From: Coenobita brevimanus
Lineage: Eukaryota; Arthropoda; Malacostraca; Decapoda; Coenobitidae
DNA: 64,000 nt
Direction: 5' to 3'
Assembly (NCBI GenBank): GCA_032717465.1
Contig: CM064666.1
Span: 17,764,336 to 17,828,335, forward strand
Part shown: positions 60,801 to 64,000 of the stretch, in pieces
Position numbering within the stretch: position 1 is the stretch's first letter
Layout of the letters: the number at the start of each line of letters is the position of its first letter
Position numbers and translations under genes: made by a program
The notes under the pieces: generated by a model
Seen by the model: the letters and a program-made list of their open reading frames with translations, nothing else
Database searches by the model: none
What the model was told of the DNA's origin: nothing

Positions 60801-62065
60801 TTACTTCTCAATATCCTCCTACATATTACTGATGAAGTGTAATGCTATATGGTGGTGAGACCCGGGCAGTAAAGGAAGGGGATATTAGTAGGCTCAAATG
60901 TACAAAAATTACAATGATTAGGCCCGGGGGGGGGCTAGGTTTACGGCTGAAGAGTTGAGAGGAAGAATGGAACTGGGGTGTATTGGTGTTGTGATACGGA
61001 GGGGTAGATTGAGATGGTTTCGGCATGTGGAGAGGATGGAGGATGACAAATGAGTGCTGAGGGTGAAAAGTGTGAATATCAGGGGTAGGGTTGCAAGTGG
61101 CAGACTGAAAAAGGCCTGGGACAATGTCATAGAGTGTGACCTCAGGGATGAGGGTCTGAATGGGGAAGTTGTCAGAGATCAAGCAGCAAGGACAGCTGCC
61201 ATTAGATGACCAAGGCCAATGCATGCAAGCATGTTGGAGCCTTTATTAATGATAAAATATAAACCATACATTCACACTTCATACCACCCGCCAAGTACAG
61301 TACATATAATCTAACAACTATCACTTCACCAGAAAAGAACTCTCACTAACCCAAGGCACAAAATCTCCACTAGTCTCTGCCATCTAAAAAAGTGGTGGTT
61401 TATGAAGGTGTGTGGAGTACTGGAGGACAGGGATACAAGCCCCACAGTCCTCCCACCCCATATTCTCGATGGGTAAGGAGACTCCCTAGCACCTCTTCCT
61501 CAGTAAATTATTTTTCAAACTAGCCATTAATATCCTCTTTTTTCCTTCTTATATCTTTTAAACGTGGAGATATGTTGCATGAATAGCACACAATACAGTA
61601 GTGGAGCAGAATCAGAAATAAAATGGTAAGGAAGAGGTCTTAATGAGGATGGCATTCTTGTGTGATTAGGAAGCTTACTGATGACTTTTCCTTACTGGTT
61701 TATTTCTGATGCTGCTCCCCTTCTATATTCTTTGGTTAATCAATCTATTCTGACATGAAAAATGATATAAAAAGCAAATGTGAGGATATTAATGGGTAGT
61801 TTGGAAAATAATTTGTTAAGGGAGAGGTGGTAGGGAGCCTTTTTACCTGACGAGAATATGTGCTTAAGCTTCCTAACCGCACCAGAATATTGCCTGTACT
61901 CTTACTAACCCGATGCACGAAGTCCTCCACTCGCGTCTGGAGTCCAAAGACTTGGAATGACACGTTCACCAGCTTGTATGAACACATGATGACCTCCTCC
62001 GCCTCGCGCCAACCCTCACGCAACGGACCACGGCCAGTTTTGACAGATTTGAACAGAGACAGATC
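57565..62065 (-). CDS. PITPNC1: PITPNC1 / rdgB-beta phosphatidylinositol transfer protein, last three coding exons
   Basis: Class II soluble phosphatidylinositol transfer proteins carry PI and phosphatidic acid between membranes in the cytosol. Exons on minus are 62065-61910, 59354-59208 and 57807-57565, all phase 0 with GT-AG ends, together 181 codons of the C-terminal half. The reading SLFKSVKTGRGPLREGW, then MCSYKLVNVSFQVFGLQTRV, then LLLGHRQAFAWIDEWYGMTL is diagnostic of the PITP domain end in the PITPNC1 type (the membrane-bound PITPNM proteins would continue with long extra domains). The tail is acidic then Ser-rich and ends YLSSWFKWS. In vertebrates the equivalent Ser-rich tail binds 14-3-3 proteins; whether that applies here is unknown. 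The N-terminal exons lie to the right of the window. The end of the last exon is triplicated downstream (57130-57470). Confidence 0.92.
57890..58460 (-). mobile_element. Composite retroposon E copy in the PITPNC1 intron, interrupted
   Basis: Tail at the left (CATCCATCCATCCATCATCC), tRNA-like middle and head at the right, with about 220 bp of unrelated sequence between 58130 and 58350. A partial plus copy follows at 58820-59055. Confidence 0.6.
58580..58825 (-). pseudogene. Decayed LINE-4 3' end in the PITPNC1 intron
   Basis: Minus-strand remnant with the GAGAGACTGACCAGGAGAG and TTTGTGACCACA-like signatures of LINE-4. The frame is broken. Confidence 0.55.
59208..59354 (-). CDS. PITPNC1: PITPNC1 exon, PITP domain C-terminal helix
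   Basis: 49 codons between CCCTCCTCAG and CATGAG/GTACCC. It encodes AIRNVLLLGHRQAFAWIDEW and YGMTLEDVRTYESGMQETTN, the C-terminal helices of the PITP fold, ending RSHQHE. Confidence 0.93.
59650..60135 (+). mobile_element. Composite retroposon E copy with (ATGG)n tail
   Basis: Plus orientation, with the hairpin AAATGGTTTCCTG / CAGGAAACCACTT and a tail GGATGATGGATGGATGGATG. The next copy (60170-60605) is on minus, so the two form a head-out inverted pair meeting at their tails. Confidence 0.8.
60170..60605 (-). mobile_element. Composite retroposon E copy
   Basis: Minus orientation, tail (CATA)n at the left. The hairpin is decayed on one arm (AAATGGTGTTCTG). It faces the plus copy at 59650-60135 tail to tail. 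Confidence 0.75.
60845..61260 (+). pseudogene. LINE-5 3' end, plus orientation
   Basis: Longer on its 5' side than most LINE-5 fragments: VMLYGGETRAVKEGD-like sequence, then RLRWFRHVERMEDDK followed by a stop, RLKKAWDNVIECDLRDEGLN and TAAIR. One TGA and other changes break the frame. The tail follows TTGGAGCCTTTATTAATGAT. Confidence 0.7.
61910..62065 (-). CDS. PITPNC1: PITPNC1 exon, PITP domain part 1
   Basis: 52 codons between TCCACCTTTGCAG and the donor CATCGG/GTTAGT. It encodes DLSLFKSVKTGRGPLREGW through TRVEDFVHR, including the MCSYKLV strand and the WGLQ-like FGLQ motif of PITP domains. Confidence 0.93.
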
Positions 62066-62139
62066 CTGCAAAGGTGGAATGGGACATGACTAAATTGCTG
62101 TTTTTGATGAGGAGAACAATTTGATGATGATAACAATAA

Positions 62140-62146
62140 TGACAAC

Positions 62147-62183
<37 letters not shown>

Positions 62184-62350
62184 TAGCTGTGATATTAAAG
62201 AATTTACAATGATATTAATGGTAATGACAGATCCTACAACGTTAGAATGGGAGCCAAGTATGGTGAAAGTGATGATGATGATGATGATGATGATGATAAT
62301 GATGGTGGTGGTGATGGTGGAAGTGATGATAATGATGATGATGATGATGA
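62140..62350. repeat. (GAT)n-rich tracts
   Basis: Two GAT runs (62142-62182 and 62270-62350) separated by unique sequence, in the PITPNC1 intron upstream of its first visible exon. Confidence 0.9.
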
Positions 62351-62534
62351 AATACCTGACATGAAGTGATAACTGTAATACTGCTGGTCAGATTAATACT
62401 AATGGACTGCAATAATTTCTTAACATTACCGGCATATCTCTAACCCCATTTTTCAAGAGAACAAAGGCTAGGGACAACGCACAGTTTTGCAATTTCTATT
62501 AAATGTTCATTAATTTCTCACCTAATATTAGAGA

Positions 62535-63058
62535 TATCATCATCATCATCATCATCCAATCCTATGTCGCCCCACAGAGGAGCGTAGGAACCCGGGGCTA
62601 GGCAAGTTGGTCCTGACATTTAAGATGAGAGTGACCAGCCTCACTCATCCCTGAGTGGCATTACATGAGCAGTAAACCCCAACCACCCTTTGGATATAAA
62701 CCTTCACCGGCTCAATCCGATTGGAGTGCAGTAATTACCCACTAAACCACCAGGTGCCAAAATTTGGTTATATGGTTACCACCCAGCGTAGTAAATGGTT
62801 TCCTGGTGTACAGGAAACCATTTGGCTTGTCACTCAGTGTAGAGTCACCCACAGGCAAAAGGAAAAGGAAAGAATGAAGGAAAGAAAGACAGAAGAGGGA
62901 GTGTAAAGTCACCCGTAGACAGAAGGACAAAGAAAGAATGAAGGAAAGAAAGACAGAAGAGAATGGAAGGAAAGAAGGATGGAGGAAAGGAAAGGGTAGA
63001 CACCCGAGAGCAGCACTACATTGAGTGAGTGGATGGTGAGCGCCCCCACCTACCACAA
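62535..63058 (-). mobile_element. Composite retroposon E, best copy, with 13-bp target duplication
   Basis: About 524 bp. Flanked by AATATTAGAGATA on both sides (62525-62537 and about 63059-63071). From the head (right end, minus strand): GTGGTAGGTGGGGGCGCTCA, an AG/TC-rich block with two 60-bp similar units, the perfect hairpin at about 62795-62825, then a tRNA-like part (TGGTTTAGTGGGTAA as box A, GGTTTATATCC as box B), and an (ATG)n tail. It is non-coding. The open frame here on minus (PNGFLYTRKPFTTLGG) is shared by other copies and is not a gene. Confidence 0.85.
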
Positions 63059-64000
63059 ATATTAGAGATAAGTTCTTAAAAACTATTGTGTAAAACTGCA
63101 ATGAAAAGGTTGTATTCCAGCAAGACATACTATACTCTCAGTCTAATTAAAAAGCAAAACTGAAGGCAGCAAATAACTGCAATATTAAAATGGATATTAT
63201 GTTGTGATTGGATGTAACATATCATATCATTTATAAAGGCTCCAACATGATGGCATGCACTGGCCTTAGTAACCTAATGGGAACTCTCCACACCGCTTAA
63301 TCTCGGCAGGCTCCCTATTCAATCCTTTATCCCTGACGTCACACTCTATGGCCTTATCCCACATCTTTTTCTGTCTGCCTCTCACAGCCCTACCCCTGAA
63401 ATTCACACTTCTCTCCTTCTGCACACAACTGTCATCCTCTATTTTCTCTACATGGCCAAACCTCAATCAATCCCTCTGCATCACAACACCAATACTCTCC
63501 AGTCCCATCCTTCTTCTCAATTCTTCAATTGTAAACCTAGTCCTCAGGCCTCACATTCAAGGACACACTACACATCCATCTAATCATTATAATTTCTGTA
63601 CATTTAAGCCTATGACAACTCCCTTGTTATACTGAATTTTACCATACAGCATTACACTCCTTCTCAGATAACAAAAAATCAAACTGAAGGCAGCAAATAA
63701 GTGGATGTATCAGTGTGTATTAAGTTAAAGACCACATGGCAGTTAACGAAGCAGTGATTTTCTGAGAGCTGTGCTGATGTGAGTTATATCCAACGTGGTC
63801 TTTAACTGCACATCCTGACTGCTGAATAGTGAAGAGTTTCATTTAATTAATTTTGTTCATTTAAAAAGGTGCCAACATACTTCCATGTGTAAGCCTTTGC
63901 CACCTAATGGAGGCTCTTCATGATACTCAATCTCTAGCAGCCTCACTGTTCTGTTCTCATTCAGCCCCCTACCCTGACGTCATAGCTTAACAGTGAAAAA
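63059..64000. other. Right edge: LINE-5 ends, no PITPNC1 exon seen
   Basis: Two minus-strand LINE-5 3' fragments (63215-63560 and 63855-63990) in AT-rich DNA. None of the expected N-terminal PITP sequence is found here, so those exons must lie outside the window. Confidence 0.55.

Overview
This window is nuclear DNA from an arthropod, most likely a decapod crustacean. The basis is intron-containing animal genes (an Aph-1 presenilin-complex subunit and a PITPNC1/rdgB-beta lipid transfer protein), very long (GT)n arrays, scattered TTAGG-like motifs, and a dense mix of LINEs, tRNA-derived SINEs and small inverted-repeat transposons. The exact species cannot be read from the sequence. There is no bacterial-type operon, CRISPR array or rRNA gene.

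Genes. Three genes can be assembled exon by exon. (1) Plus strand, 2313-6069: a three-exon gene with a TATA/Inr promoter, encoding a 90-residue Glu/Lys-rich protein of unknown function that lacks eight amino-acid types. (2) Minus strand, 39265-29320: a complete five-exon aph-1 gene (255 aa, gamma-secretase subunit), with a nearly intact 3-kb LINE lying antisense in intron 1. (3) Minus strand, 62065-57565: the last three coding exons of a PITPNC1-type phosphatidylinositol transfer protein, whose 5' exons lie beyond the right edge. A weak fourth candidate is an orphan 3'-terminal exon at 12228-12100 (minus). Genes 2 and 3 are in tandem on the minus strand. Nothing shows that the three genes work together: Aph-1 acts in intramembrane proteolysis and PITPNC1 in lipid transfer and signalling.

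Layout. 1-2200: (CA)-tailed LINE remnant and GT arrays. 2.2-6.4 kb: gene 1, with a 21-bp minisatellite in intron 2. 6.4-29 kb: gene-poor, filled with MITE, SINE and LINE remnants, including an RTE-like reverse transcriptase (19.4-20.7 kb), a second (CA)-tailed LINE (22.9-24.1 kb) and a 740-bp GT array. 29.3-39.3 kb: aph-1. 39.3-57 kb: repeats, including Tigger-like elements with TA target duplications and nested insertions. 57.1-62.1 kb: PITPNC1. 62.1-64 kb: repeats.

The most interesting observation is that the end of the last PITPNC1 exon is present in three tandem copies. Each extra copy is preceded by a good acceptor and stays open in phase 0 to its own stop, so the locus may carry alternative 3'-terminal exons. 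Several LINE families also end directly in a simple repeat, and in one the repeat supplies the stop codon. I saw no multi-gene system that looks undescribed.
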